Below, piece by piece: positions 55,343 through 64,000 of a DNA stretch of 64,000 nt. Source of the DNA: Prolixibacteraceae bacterium. GTDB lineage: Bacteria > Bacteroidota > Bacteroidia > Bacteroidales > Prolixibacteraceae. The translations under genes and the position numbers were made by a program. Where the stretch lies: the NCBI GenBank assembly GCA_030602265.1, contig JAUWAB010000002.1, positions 1 to 64,000 on the forward strand, given 5' to 3'. The stretch's first letter is position 1. Every line of letters begins with the position of its first letter. The notes under the pieces are model-generated. The model had not been told where the DNA came from, made no database searches, and saw nothing but the letters and a program-made list of their open reading frames with translations.

Positions 55343-56914
55343 TTAATAGCCCGGTGTTTGAACCAGTTTTGGATCGGCCCCTAAGGTGTTGACATCGACA
55401 GGCCAGAGTACTTTATGGCTTTCAGTGGCTTCATCCAGAATGGGGACCCTGAATCCATAAGGCAGTGATGATGAAAAAACCAGTGGTTTTCCGGCAGCGT
55501 CCTGTAACCTTCTGACGTCGAACCAGCGTTTGTTTTCCCAAACAAATTCCTTGTCGCGTTCCAAAAGAATGGCCAGTTCGTTTTGTGCGAAGGTGCCGTT
55601 CACATAGGCATGCTGCGCCGGATTATAGTTGGCTCCGTATGCACGCTGCCTGATCTGGTTGATATAAGAAGCGGGATCCCCGCCTTTTTTATTTTCAATC
55701 TCTGCAAGCATCAGCAGGACATCGGCATAACGGTATAAGGGGATGTCATCTCCGTAAACCCTGACTCCGCTGCTGTTCAGGAAGCCCATGAATTTTTTCA
55801 TAACCAGGCCGCCGGCCACAGGCTGGGGAGGAGTGGTGTTGCTGCGGTTGTAAAAATCAAGGAACGTGGCCGTTTTACGGCTATCGAGGTCGTCGAAACT
55901 CTCGAAGAAGGAGAAGACATACTCGTTACGCAGAATTCCGTTCCCTTTGGTCTGTAGGGTATCACCCATCAGTTTGAGGTCTTTGCTGAATTTTACACCG
56001 ATGAACACGTTGTCGGAATAAACAAAATTGGCGGCAAAATTGGTTGCTTCATTTTCCAGGAATCGCAGGGCAAAGATGATTTCCGGATTGCTCTTCCGGT
56101 TGTAGGCAAATACCTGTGAGAAGCTGCTCTGCAGTGTGAATTTTCCTTTTACTTCATTAAGGGCAGCTTCGGCGGTGGCCAGGTCATTGGCTGCCGGTGT
56201 CTGGTCTCCTGTGCTTACTTTTGCAGACCACAGGTAAACTTCCGCTTTCAGCATCAATGTGGCGTATTTCGACCAAACGGCAGCGCCGTCGGGCATGGAG
56301 ACGTTACTTCCGAAGTTCTGTTCCGATTTCTGAATATCCGATTTGATAAAATCGAGGGTCGCTTTCGGAGATGACCTTTCCAGGTAGAGTGGCTCGGCAG
56401 TGGTCGTTCCGTCGATTATTTTGGTGTCCATGTTAATAGGAACTCCTCCATAGGTCCGGTAGAGCCAGAAATAGTTATACGCTCTGAGCCCGTAGAATTG
56501 CCCTAAGTAGTACTTCCGGGCTTCGTCGGACAGGAAGGGTGTTTCGTTCTCTACTTTTTTTATGGCCAGGTTGAGGTTAAGTATCCTGCCGTAAAATCCT
56601 GCCCATGAACCGAATCCGGTCTTCGCAGAGGTAAAGTCCTGATCTTTGAACGGGCTTGAGTAATCCAGACTGGTTGCCGTTGACGATGTTCCGTGCTTCT
56701 GAAGCCCACCGCGTGCTTCACCCAGCAACCAGAGATTTATATAGGCTGACCGGAGCTGTGCGTGCTGGCCAATCACAAAGGCCTTAACCTGGGCTTCATT
56801 GTTCCAGAAGTTCTTGCTGCCGTAGTAATCCTCGGGAGCCAGGTCCAGAGAATCACATGAGACCAGCGTAAGCATCAGGGTAAGGATGAATATGGGATAT
56901 TTTATGCTTTTCAT
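55343..56914 (-). CDS. susD: SusD/RagB-family outer-membrane glycan-binding lipoprotein
   Basis: 523 aa. Lipoprotein signal (LVSC, Cys 20). TPR-like helical repeats and the SusD-like end (PLYRYADVLLMLAEIENKKGG, split, and KEFVWENKRWFDVRRL) are family marks. It binds sialoglycan oligosaccharides at the cell surface as the lid of SusC. Begins 39 nt after susC. Confidence 0.95.
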   Translation of the reverse strand: MKSIKYPIFILTLMLTLVSCDSLDLAPEDYYGSKNFWNNEAQVKAFVIGQHAQLRSAYINLWLLGEARGGLQKHGTSSTATSLDYSSPFKDQDFTSAKTGFGSWAGFYGRILNLNLAIKKVENETPFLSDEARKYYLGQFYGLRAYNYFWLYRTYGGVPINMDTKIIDGTTTAEPLYLERSSPKATLDFIKSDIQKSEQNFGSNVSMPDGAAVWSKYATLMLKAEVYLWSAKVSTGDQTPAANDLATAEAALNEVKGKFTLQSSFSQVFAYNRKSNPEIIFALRFLENEATNFAANFVYSDNVFIGVKFSKDLKLMGDTLQTKGNGILRNEYVFSFFESFDDLDSRKTATFLDFYNRSNTTPPQPVAGGLVMKKFMGFLNSSGVRVYGDDIPLYRYADVLLMLAEIENKKGGDPASYINQIRQRAYGANYNPAQHAYVNGTFAQNELAILLERDKEFVWENKRWFDVRRLQDAAGKPLVFSSSLPYGFRVPILDEATESHKVLWPVDVNTLGADPKLVQTPGY

Positions 56915-56953
56915 ATTTCTGTATTTTTATTCATTTCTATTCATTAACCATGA

Positions 56954-59900
56954 TCAGAATTTCAGGTTTAACCCGAAAATCACCGTACGTGGCAGTCCGT
57001 ATCCTCCGTTAACACTTCCGCCCACTTCCGGGGTGTAGAGTTTTGAAGATGAGAGATATCCCAGGTTTTGTCCGGTAACCGATGTTTCTATCCCTTTGAT
57101 TCCTGTCCGGTCGAACATGTGCTTCGGGAAATTATATGCAAGGGAGATCTCCCTGAAGGCCAAATAGCTGGCGTCATAGATGAACATACTGGATTCACGT
57201 GCATAGTTCCTTTTACCTAACTGGTCGGCCCACATATACTTCGGATATTGGGCATCCGGATTTTCGGGGGTCCAGGTCTGTTTGGTCTCTTCCACCGTAT
57301 TGAACGCTCCCTGCATCATCCCCATAAACCAGGGGAGAATGGCATCCGACTGTTTGAATCCTAAGGCGAAGTCCATTCTTGCAGAGAGTACCAGTCCTTT
57401 CCATGCGGTTACCGAATTCAGACCACCTATCCATTTCGGGATCCTGTTACCTACGTAAACCATATCATAGTTGTCGATGGTGCCGTCACCGTTGACATCT
57501 TTCCAGATGACATCTCCCGGCTGTATGGGTAGTACGCCTGCTTTCTGTGCATCGGTCATACCGTTGAAAATATTCGGTCCGACCAGTCTGCGGCCGTTAC
57601 TTCCGTTGTTTCCGGAGGTGATATCGATCCGGTTTCCGGCGATGGCGGCCACCTGTGCCTCATCCTTGAAAATTCCTTCGGCAATGAATGCCCACATACC
57701 TCCCGGGCGCTGACCTTCCTGGAATCCGCCAACCCATGTCAGGACATAGTTGCCGTCTTTATCCTTCATGTAAACCTGCTGTCCGCCCTGCCGGTTGTTG
57801 GCCAGTCCGTTTTCCGGAAGTTTCTCAATAATGTTCCGGTTATAGGAGATATTAGCCCCTAAGTCCCAGGTCAGGTTCGGCTTGCGCAGCACTTTGACGG
57901 CCAGGTCCACTTCGATACCGGTGTTCCTCAGTTCCCCGTTGTTGGAACGGATGGAGGAATAACCCGAAGTGATCGGCAGTGGAATGTTGGCGTATTTGTC
58001 GATCGTGAGCCTGTTGTAATAGGTGAAGTTGAGGTTGATCATGTTCTCAAAGAGTCCGATATCGATACCGCCTTCCTTGGTGTTGGAACGTTCCCAGAGG
58101 AGTGACGGATTCGGGAGGCTGCCAAGTACATAACCGACTGCACCGTTATACAGGTTGGACCCGTAACTTCCCTGAAGTTCATAGGTGCCTATTCCGGAGA
58201 CGTTGCCGTTGAGACCCCAGCTGGCACGAAGTTTCAGGAAGGAAATCGTGGGATAGTATTCTTTCATGAAATCTTCCCTTGAAATGACCCAGCCGGCCGA
58301 TGCCCCCGGGAAGAAGCCCCAGCGGTTGTCTAACAGGATGCTATATCCGTCCTGGCGTGCAGTGAGCGAGAGAAGATATTTTTCTTTGTAGTCGTAATTC
58401 ACACGTCCGAGGAATGAGAGGATTCTTGACCGTGAATGGTTTGAGTCGATCGATCTTTTCCCTTCCTTATTAGAGGTATATTCCAGGTCCATGAAATCAT
58501 CGGTCGGTGCCTCCTGGCCCGAAGCGCTGAATCCTTTCAGGTAGGTATCGTAGAATTCGGAACCTCCTAATGCGTTGATGGAGTGTCCGTCGCCAAATTC
58601 CACATCATAATTAAGGATGGCGCTGTAGGTCTGGCGGATGGTTCGGCTGAACGATGCTGAGCTCGACCGGGTCCTCACCCAGGCGTTAGGGCTGTTGAGG
58701 TAGTCCTTGTTGAAACTTTCATAAAACCCTTCGTCGAACATCCAGTTGGCATTAAGGCGCATGGATAGACCGCGGTAAAGGTCGGCCTTGAAACTCTGTC
58801 CCATGGTAAACTTGTCGGTCTGGTTCCTCCGGATGAAGTTGTCGATCTGGAAGAGCGGGTTTCCATCGCCGCGGTTGGTTCCCAGAAGCAGTTCGCCTGC
58901 GTCGTTATATTCCCTGCCAGTAGGGGGTGCGCTCAGCATTCGTGCATGGTAGCGTGTTTCATCGTTGTTAGGGATGGTAATATCCCTCCAGCGGGCATCA
59001 TTAAAGTTGAACGAGCTGTATGAGGTGAGCCAGTTATTGATCTTATAGTCGGCATTAAAGGTAAAGGTGAGGCGCTGGTACCAGGTCTCCACCGGTAAAC
59101 CCTGGGCATGGTGATAGCCAATACCGGCATAATAGTTACCACGGTCATTGCCGCCCGACATGGAAATATTGTAATCCTGGGTAAGTGAAGGATTGGTAAA
59201 AGCAGTTGACGAGCGGTCAAATTCCGAGAAAATAATCTGTTTTCCTGTAATGGGGTCGGTCATTTCACGGTATCCCTTGCCCAGGAGATATTGCCTCTGC
59301 TCTGAGGTGAGGTTTTCCGACAGCATGGGGCTCCAGATGGCCAGTGTGGTGCGGTTACCATCCAGTGGGTTGCCGTTGGCATCCCAGTACTGGTTGCCGG
59401 TTCCAAATGGCTGTGCTCCGGTGAGGTTCGCCTGGACTCCCGAGCCATGGCCCTGCCATGCCCCTGCCGAATTCTGCCATAAACGTCCGGCGTTGTAAAC
59501 ACCGGTTCTGACCCAGTATAGGTAGTCTTCGGCATTCATGAAGCTGTATGGCTCGTTCATGTAGTTGAGTGCAGATTTGGCTTTTATGGTTATTTCAGAA
59601 GTGCCTTGCCTGCCCCTTTTGGTAGTAATGAGGAGCACACCGTTGTTGGCCCTTGCTCCGTAAATTGCCGTGGCACCGGCATCTTTCAGAACTTCCATCG
59701 ATTCAATATCGTCCGGGTTAATATCGCTGATGGAGCGTAGCTGCCCGTCGACAATCACCAGGGGAGAACCTGAACCGTCAAGGTTGGTACCCCCGCGGAT
59801 TACCAAGGTTGGTGTTGCTCCCGGTCGTCCGGATGACTGGGTCACCCTGAGTCCTGAAACAGCTCCTGAAAGGGCCTGTGCAGGGTTGGAGAAAACCCCC

Positions 59901-60310
59901 ATTTTCAACACCTCCTCGTTTACGGTGGAAATGGAGTTGGTCAGTTTCGACCGCTTCTGCGTTCCGCCATATCCGGTCACTACCACCTCGTCTAAAGCCC
60001 TTGTGCTTTCACGAAGGACAACATTGAATACGGTATTGTTTCCTGCAGCAATGGTTTGCGAGGAGTAACCAATCATGGAGAACGTCAACTGTATATTGCC
60101 CTCCGGGATGGTCAGTGTAAAATTTCCGTCCATATCTGTGATGGTTCCGGTTGTGGTACCAGGAATTACCACATTCACTCCGGGCAAAGTTGAGCCGTCG
60201 CGTCCGTCTGTAACAGTGCCCCTTATGCTCCGTTGGGCCATAACCTGGCCGAACGACATCAAAAGCAGCGTGGCTATCAGAACCGGCAGCGGTACAAAAA
60301 AATTCCTCAT
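56954..60310 (-). CDS. susC: SusC/RagA-family TonB-dependent outer-membrane transporter
   Basis: 1118 aa. Signal peptide to about 25, then a CarboxypepD-regulatory-like domain (SIRGTVTDGRDGSTLPGVNV), the plug (DEVVVTGYGG, then TPTLVIRGGTNLDGSG), and a 22-strand barrel ending in Phe (NLKF). It imports the oligosaccharides bound by SusD using TonB energy. It is the first gene of the sialic-acid transcript. Single promoter with an exact Bacteroidota consensus just upstream. Confidence 0.95.
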   Translation of the reverse strand: MRNFFVPLPVLIATLLLMSFGQVMAQRSIRGTVTDGRDGSTLPGVNVVIPGTTTGTITDMDGNFTLTIPEGNIQLTFSMIGYSSQTIAAGNNTVFNVVLRESTRALDEVVVTGYGGTQKRSKLTNSISTVNEEVLKMGVFSNPAQALSGAVSGLRVTQSSGRPGATPTLVIRGGTNLDGSGSPLVIVDGQLRSISDINPDDIESMEVLKDAGATAIYGARANNGVLLITTKRGRQGTSEITIKAKSALNYMNEPYSFMNAEDYLYWVRTGVYNAGRLWQNSAGAWQGHGSGVQANLTGAQPFGTGNQYWDANGNPLDGNRTTLAIWSPMLSENLTSEQRQYLLGKGYREMTDPITGKQIIFSEFDRSSTAFTNPSLTQDYNISMSGGNDRGNYYAGIGYHHAQGLPVETWYQRLTFTFNADYKINNWLTSYSSFNFNDARWRDITIPNNDETRYHARMLSAPPTGREYNDAGELLLGTNRGDGNPLFQIDNFIRRNQTDKFTMGQSFKADLYRGLSMRLNANWMFDEGFYESFNKDYLNSPNAWVRTRSSSASFSRTIRQTYSAILNYDVEFGDGHSINALGGSEFYDTYLKGFSASGQEAPTDDFMDLEYTSNKEGKRSIDSNHSRSRILSFLGRVNYDYKEKYLLSLTARQDGYSILLDNRWGFFPGASAGWVISREDFMKEYYPTISFLKLRASWGLNGNVSGIGTYELQGSYGSNLYNGAVGYVLGSLPNPSLLWERSNTKEGGIDIGLFENMINLNFTYYNRLTIDKYANIPLPITSGYSSIRSNNGELRNTGIEVDLAVKVLRKPNLTWDLGANISYNRNIIEKLPENGLANNRQGGQQVYMKDKDGNYVLTWVGGFQEGQRPGGMWAFIAEGIFKDEAQVAAIAGNRIDITSGNNGSNGRRLVGPNIFNGMTDAQKAGVLPIQPGDVIWKDVNGDGTIDNYDMVYVGNRIPKWIGGLNSVTAWKGLVLSARMDFALGFKQSDAILPWFMGMMQGAFNTVEETKQTWTPENPDAQYPKYMWADQLGKRNYARESSMFIYDASYLAFREISLAYNFPKHMFDRTGIKGIETSVTGQNLGYLSSSKLYTPEVGGSVNGGYGLPRTVIFGLNLKF

Positions 60311-60345
60311 AGCATACGATTTAATTGTTAAAACTGATTATATTT

Positions 60346-60366
60346 GCATTATGTACGACATAATGC
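60346..60366. promoter_or_regulatory. 21-bp operator-like palindrome between susC and its regulator
   Basis: GCATTATGT (60346-60354), spacer ACG, ACATAATGC (60358-60366): a perfect 9-bp inverted repeat. Its middle reads GT, N3, AC, as in FadR/GntR-family operators. It lies 2 nt downstream of the susC -7 box, on the start point. Repression by the neighbouring regulator, released by a sialic-acid-path sugar, is inferred. Confidence 0.85.
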
Positions 60367-60368
60367 GA

Positions 60369-60399
60369 CAAAATTAGGAATTCCATTTTTATAACCAAA
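60369..60399 (-). promoter_or_regulatory. Consensus promoter for susC
   Basis: On the minus strand TTTG (60396-60399), 19 nt, TAATTTTG (60369-60376). This is an exact match to the Bacteroidota sigma-ABfr consensus. The start point would fall inside the palindrome at 60358-60366, about 52 nt before the ATG. Confidence 0.8.
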
Positions 60400-60401
60400 T
60401 C

Positions 60402-60432
60402 TTTTTTAGGATTTTTTCTTTAATTAATTTTG
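60402..60432 (+). promoter_or_regulatory. Promoter of the FadR-type regulator, abutting its start codon
   Basis: TAATTTTG (60425-60432) is an exact -7 match; 19 nt upstream there is TTTT in place of TTTG. The ATG at 60437 is only 4 nt away, so the mRNA would have almost no leader. Confidence 0.5.
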
Positions 60433-60436
60433 CCAC

Positions 60437-61147
60437 ATGAATACAGAAGAACTGAAAATTGCTATACCAGCCATTGATACCCGCAGTCTGGTCGATAAAG
60501 TCGAGATGAACCTGATGGATCTCTTTACCAAACACCACCTTAAACCGGGTGATGTCATACCACGGGAAGTTGAACTTGCTGCCGCCATGGGAGTCAGCCG
60601 TACTGTGATCAGGGAATCGCTGAACCGTTTGAAGACTATGGGACTGATTGAGTCAAAAAAGCACAAGGGCACAGTAATCAAAAGTCCCGATATTTCATTG
60701 ATTCTTCAAAAATCAATGAATCCCAAGATTCTGGATGACAATACGCTTCGTGATGTTTTTGAAATGCGCCTGGTGATTGAAGTTGGCATGTCAGACCTGG
60801 TGGTCGGCAGGGCTACCGAAAAGGATATCCAAGAGTTGAAGGCGATAGTCAAGGATGAGGACTCCCCATCGAGTGATACCTTGTTTGATGTGGACTATGA
60901 AATTAAATTTCACGGTAAACTCTATGAAATGACCGGGAATGAAACGTTGAAGTCGTTTCAGAGCCTGTTGCTGCCTGTGTTTAATTATGCCTATTCAAGT
61001 GGTTTGATAAACAAGCAGTTTGAAACACATCACTATGTGTCTCATAAAGAATTGGTGGAAATCCTGGAAACCCGGGATCCCGGAAAGTTCAGGAAAGGCA
61101 TGCGCCGGCATCTCGAAAACCATTTCAGGAGAATCCTTATGGCCTGA
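60437..61147 (+). CDS. FadR/GntR-family regulator, probably of the sialic-acid locus
   Basis: 236 aa. N-terminal winged helix (LKPGDVIPREVELAAAMGVS, then RTVIRESLNRLKTMGLIES) and a C-terminal FCD effector domain (FEMRLVIEVGMSDLV, then FHGKLYEMTGN, HHYVSHKELVEIL, MRRHLENHF with the metal-type His and Asp residues). Divergent from susC, with a matching palindrome. Like NanR, it probably responds to a sialic-acid-pathway sugar; the ligand is not shown. Confidence 0.9.
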   Translation: MNTEELKIAIPAIDTRSLVDKVEMNLMDLFTKHHLKPGDVIPREVELAAAMGVSRTVIRESLNRLKTMGLIESKKHKGTVIKSPDISLILQKSMNPKILDDNTLRDVFEMRLVIEVGMSDLVVGRATEKDIQELKAIVKDEDSPSSDTLFDVDYEIKFHGKLYEMTGNETLKSFQSLLLPVFNYAYSSGLINKQFETHHYVSHKELVEILETRDPGKFRKGMRRHLENHFRRILMA

Positions 61148-61157
61148 ACAAATCCTG

Positions 61158-61874
61158 TCAGCTCAGCGGATGGCTCAGTTTTTCAAGGTAAAGGCTCCGT
61201 ATATCCTGGAGGTAATCGGTGTCCAGTTTATTGGAATAAATCCGCACAAATTCATAAAGCCGGGTGTCATGATAGAATGAACCATAGGCAGCGTCAAACT
61301 TGCTCCCAAACCAGTTGTATTTTACCTGTTTCGTAATCTTTTCAAACTGTTTCCAGCTCAGATAGCTGGGAATCAGGATATATCCGTGGAAATCTTCTTT
61401 AAGGTCAATGAATACATGTGGTTCTACCTGTTTGAGATAGAGCATTTTGACGATTCTGACCAATGCTTCGTATTGTCCCTGCTTTTTCGTTTTTTTCAGG
61501 TATCCGATACCGGCTTCATTGAAGGCCTCCTGCAAGGGGGCAACAATATCATAGTTACCGAAGTGCCTGAGCCTGATCACCGGAATCTCTTCATTCACAA
61601 TGGTTGCAATACCCTTGCCTGCATCAAAATGTTCCTCAAAATGGGGCTGAATCAGCTGAATGGCCCGGAGAATTTCCTCAAGCCGGTAGGGTTTGTCTAA
61701 GGCGAGGTAAAGGTAGACCGGAGGCGGGGAATCCGGAACATCGCTGTAATAGCCGGGAAACGGATCCTGTGATTCAAAAACCAGTGTGCCCGGTACGATC
61801 TTGTCTTCCAGTATGGTGAGCTTCTCCCATTTGACCAGGTTACTGAAAACCTCCATTTTTTTGTTGTATTCCAT
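61158..61874 (-). CDS. Uncharacterised protein, possible GyrI-like domain
   Basis: 238 aa, no family recognised with confidence. Alternating strands and helices (YLYLALDKPYRLEEILRAI, IPVIRLRHFGNYDIVAPLQ) recall AraC-effector/GyrI-like domains, but this is weak. No signal peptide or membrane segment. It converges on the regulator (10-bp gap) and may be unrelated to the sialic locus. Confidence 0.65.
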   Translation of the reverse strand: MEYNKKMEVFSNLVKWEKLTILEDKIVPGTLVFESQDPFPGYYSDVPDSPPPVYLYLALDKPYRLEEILRAIQLIQPHFEEHFDAGKGIATIVNEEIPVIRLRHFGNYDIVAPLQEAFNEAGIGYLKKTKKQGQYEALVRIVKMLYLKQVEPHVFIDLKEDFHGYILIPSYLSWKQFEKITKQVKYNWFGSKFDAAYGSFYHDTRLYEFVRIYSNKLDTDYLQDIRSLYLEKLSHPLS

Positions 61875-61888
61875 AATTGATATATTTG
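61860..61888 (+). promoter_or_regulatory. Promoter for the YgjP-like gene
   Basis: TTTG (61860-61863), 17 nt, TATATTTG (61881-61888), 22 nt before the ATG at 61911. The spacing is 2 nt short of the usual range. The -33 element overlaps the start of the divergent gene. Confidence 0.45.
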
Positions 61889-61910
61889 ATCAGTTTTAAT
61901 CTGTATACGA

Positions 61911-62624
61911 ATGGCCGATAAAGTTGTTATGCTGCCGGGTGTCGGAAATGTTAACCTTTCCCGTAACGGAAGATCGCGGGGGATGAAGCTGTCCGTAAGG
62001 CCAGGCCCTAAAATCCTCGTTTCTTTTCCGCCCGGGGTAACCTTTTCCGAAGCGGCCAATTTTGCCCTTCAACATAAGGATTGGATCATTGGCCAGCTAA
62101 ACAAATTTCAAATGAACGCATCATCGTGTAAACCTGAATTCCCGATGAAAACCAAGTTTCACACGGTGAATATACAACCTGACGGTGAAAAATTCTCTGT
62201 TAAACAGAAAAAATTTGAAATAAATATCTTTTTCCCTTCAATTCTTTCCCCGGAAAGTGAACAGGTTTCCGGGTTTGTTGGTAAAGTGCTCGATTCGATC
62301 TATTTATGGGAAGCCAGACATTATCTGCCGGCAAGGCTTGCCAAACTGGCCGGTCTCCATGGGTTCAGCTACCGACGGGTTTCTTTGCGGAATAACCGGA
62401 GCAACTGGGGCAGTTGCTCGTCAAGGGGTAATATCAGCCTGAATATAAAACTGATGAAACTGCCCGACCACCTGATCGATTTTGTTCTTCTCCATGAACT
62501 GGTTCATACCCGGATCAGGAACCACGGACCGGAATTTAAGTCGATGCTCGACCACCTGACAGATGGCCGGAGGAAAGAATTATCGGCCGAAATCAGGAAA
62601 TATTCAACACTTGCCAATTCATAG
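61911..62624 (+). CDS. YgjP/DUF45-type zinc metallopeptidase
   Basis: 237 aa. LLHELVHTRIRNHGPEF has the HExxH zinc motif (H, E, H) and the extra His common in this family; YRRVSLRNNRSNWGSCSSRG (split) is the conserved central segment. The family is related to SprT and M48; substrate unknown. No signal peptide. Confidence 0.9.
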   Translation: MADKVVMLPGVGNVNLSRNGRSRGMKLSVRPGPKILVSFPPGVTFSEAANFALQHKDWIIGQLNKFQMNASSCKPEFPMKTKFHTVNIQPDGEKFSVKQKKFEINIFFPSILSPESEQVSGFVGKVLDSIYLWEARHYLPARLAKLAGLHGFSYRRVSLRNNRSNWGSCSSRGNISLNIKLMKLPDHLIDFVLLHELVHTRIRNHGPEFKSMLDHLTDGRRKELSAEIRKYSTLANS

Positions 62625-62686
62625 TTTTTATGTCAGACGTCACTTTTCAAAACCTGACGGTGACACAGTTTTAATTCTTTTCATGT

Positions 62687-62694
62687 TACATTTG
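62687..62694 (+). promoter_or_regulatory. -7 box touching the dGTPase start codon
   Basis: TACATTTG, an exact TAnnTTTG match, ends 1 nt before ATG 62696 and 4 nt before ATG 62699. No clear -33 TTTG. If used, transcription would begin at or just past the start codon. Confidence 0.35.
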
Positions 62695-62698
62695 CATG

Positions 62699-64000
62699 AT
62701 GGAATGGAATCGATTATTATCTGCGCGCCGTCTTGGTCTTGAATCAAGGGGCGAGGTTTTTCCGGATGAGGACCGGAGCCAGTTTCAACGTGATTACGAC
62801 CGGATAATTTTTTCGGCGGCCTTCCGCCGGATGCAGAACAAAACGCAGGTTTTTCCGCTTCCGGGACGAATTTTTGTCCATAACCGTTTGACCCATACGC
62901 TGGAGGTTGCCAGCGTCGGGCGATCCCTCGGTAACCGGCTTGCGGAGATGCTTTTCCGGAGAAATGAGCTGAACGATCCGGAGATGGTTACCGCCATCGG
63001 ATCGGTGGTTTCAGCTGCCTGTCTTGCCCATGATATGGGCAATCCACCGTTTGGCCATTCCGGAGAATCGGCGATTTCAAGCTATTTTCTTAATGGTGCA
63101 GGTAAGGCACTGGAATCGGGAATGACGGTGGCCGAATGGAATGATTTTACCCGTTTCGACGGAAATGCCAATGCTTTTCGCTTACTGTCGCATGCTTTTA
63201 ATGGAAAAAGGGAAGGGGGATTTGCCCTGACTTATTCAACCCTGGCCTCCATCGTTAAATATCCGTTTGAGTCTACAGCGGCAACCCGTTCAAAGGTAGG
63301 TTTCTTTCAGACGGAGAAGGAAACCTGGCGGAAGATTGCCGGGGAGCTTGATATTCCTCAGTTTTCGGGTGATCCGATGGTCTATGCCAGGCACCCGCTG
63401 GTCTATCTGGTTGAGGCAGCCGATGATATCTGTTACCAGGTCATGGATGTGGAAGACGCCTTCAGACTGGGAATTCTGAGCTACGATGAAACCGTCGGGT
63501 TACTGATGGAGTTTCACAGGCACTCCGACAAGCATACCCATGAATACCTCTCAGAAACCAGGAAACAGGTCACAGACCTTCATGAACAGGTAGGCCACCT
63601 GAGGGCCGGAATTATCGGCAAACTGGCCGGGGCTTGTTTTAATGTATTCGTTGAACACTATGATGAGATTATGGCCGGCGGATTCAAAGGCAGCCTGATG
63701 AAGGGGATTGACCCGGGCCTTGCTGCAGCCATGAAACAAGTGCAACAGGTTTCGGTTTCCCGGATTTATAATCATCGTTCGGTTGTAGAAATAGAAATCG
63801 CCGGATATAAGATTATCGGGACGCTGATGGATGAGTTCTGTCAGGCCATTCTTCATCCGTCGGATACGCTCTCTGAAAAAGTACTGACCCTTATGCCGGC
63901 ACAGTACAGACCGTTGAATGCATCGCTGTATGCGCGGGTCCAGGCGGTCGTTGATTTTATTTCCGGAATGACCGATGTATACGCACTCGATCTATACCGA
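62699..64000 (+). CDS. dgt: dGTPase (deoxyguanosine triphosphate triphosphohydrolase), cut by the window end
   Basis: At least 434 codons, open to the right edge with no stop, starting MEWNRLLSARRLG (an extra ATG lies at 62696). RLTHTLEV, then CLAHDMGNPPFGHSGESAI and LVEAADDICYQVMDVEDAF are the HD-domain signatures of Dgt. It hydrolyses dGTP to deoxyguanosine and triphosphate. The C-terminus is missing, so domain completeness cannot be judged. Confidence 0.93.
   Translation, partial: MEWNRLLSARRLGLESRGEVFPDEDRSQFQRDYDRIIFSAAFRRMQNKTQVFPLPGRIFVHNRLTHTLEVASVGRSLGNRLAEMLFRRNELNDPEMVTAIGSVVSAACLAHDMGNPPFGHSGESAISSYFLNGAGKALESGMTVAEWNDFTRFDGNANAFRLLSHAFNGKREGGFALTYSTLASIVKYPFESTAATRSKVGFFQTEKETWRKIAGELDIPQFSGDPMVYARHPLVYLVEAADDICYQVMDVEDAFRLGILSYDETVGLLMEFHRHSDKHTHEYLSETRKQVTDLHEQVGHLRAGIIGKLAGACFNVFVEHYDEIMAGGFKGSLMKGIDPGLAAAMKQVQQVSVSRIYNHRSVVEIEIAGYKIIGTLMDEFCQAILHPSDTLSEKVLTLMPAQYRPLNASLYARVQAVVDFISGMTDVYALDLYR

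Overview
The window looks like a chromosome segment of a Bacteroidota bacterium, probably in or near the Bacteroidales. The signs are a SusC/SusD pair, a subtilase with a type IX secretion (T9SS) C-terminal tail, many lipoproteins of polysaccharide-utilisation type, few Shine-Dalgarno sites, and promoters matching the Bacteroidota consensus (TTTG, 19-21 nt, TAnnTTTG). There are 54 supportable protein genes, one of them cut by the right edge, and one gene remnant. I see no tRNA, rRNA, insertion sequence, prophage or CRISPR array.

Layout. (1) 0.3-9.7 kb: secreted carbohydrate enzymes (clan GH-A hydrolase, DUF4091 lipoprotein, GH127-type enzyme with its Cys/Glu site intact, two Tat-exported Gfo/Idh/MocA oxidoreductases) plus an NYN-LOTUS protein. 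(2) 10.1-15.4 kb: a four-gene run, exported NagA-like deacetylase, Nramp-fold transporter without the metal motifs, NagB-like protein with altered catalytic residues, and an O6-alkylguanine methyltransferase, then a third exported oxidoreductase. (3) 15.6-24.9 kb: YwqK/MORN protein, T9SS subtilase, xseA-xseB, inositol monophosphatase-family gene, glycosyltransferase, CBM9-like protein, small helical protein, htpX. (4) 25-42 kb: housekeeping genes, including pyrE, birA, a tight rsfS-ftsH-LUD-DUF2007-cdsA-psd-pssA run, a PIF1/RecD-like helicase, an aminotransferase, a GroES-like protein, map, acyl-ACP thioesterase and add. (5) 42-48 kb: SOUL protein, CAP protein, fused 2-oxoacid dehydrogenase E1 and a sulfatase. 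(6) 48.4-61.1 kb: a sialic-acid locus, susC-susD-sialidase-lyase-epimerase-(kelch+SSS symporter), with a divergent FadR/GntR-type regulator and a 21-bp operator-like palindrome. (7) 61-64 kb: unknown gene, YgjP-like metallopeptidase and dGTPase.

How it fits together. The sialic-acid locus reads as a full route. The sialidase releases sialic acid, SusCD and the kelch-SSS protein take it in, the lyase makes ManNAc and the epimerase makes GlcNAc. GlcNAc would then need a kinase not seen here. The 10-13 kb cassette could in principle take the next amino-sugar steps, but its exported deacetylase and altered transporter and deaminase suggest a different substrate or route.

The most unusual non-coding feature is a set of composite intergenic repeats built from several different 7-bp tandem arrays, a GGGCAACC/GGTTGCCC hairpin core and a 9-bp array. 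Three large copies (2.7-3.0, 9.66-10.07 and 51.1-51.4 kb) begin at or a few bases after the stop codon of a carbohydrate gene, lie in the same orientation relative to that gene, and sit between co-directional genes. I regard this and the amino-sugar cassette as the best candidates for something undescribed.
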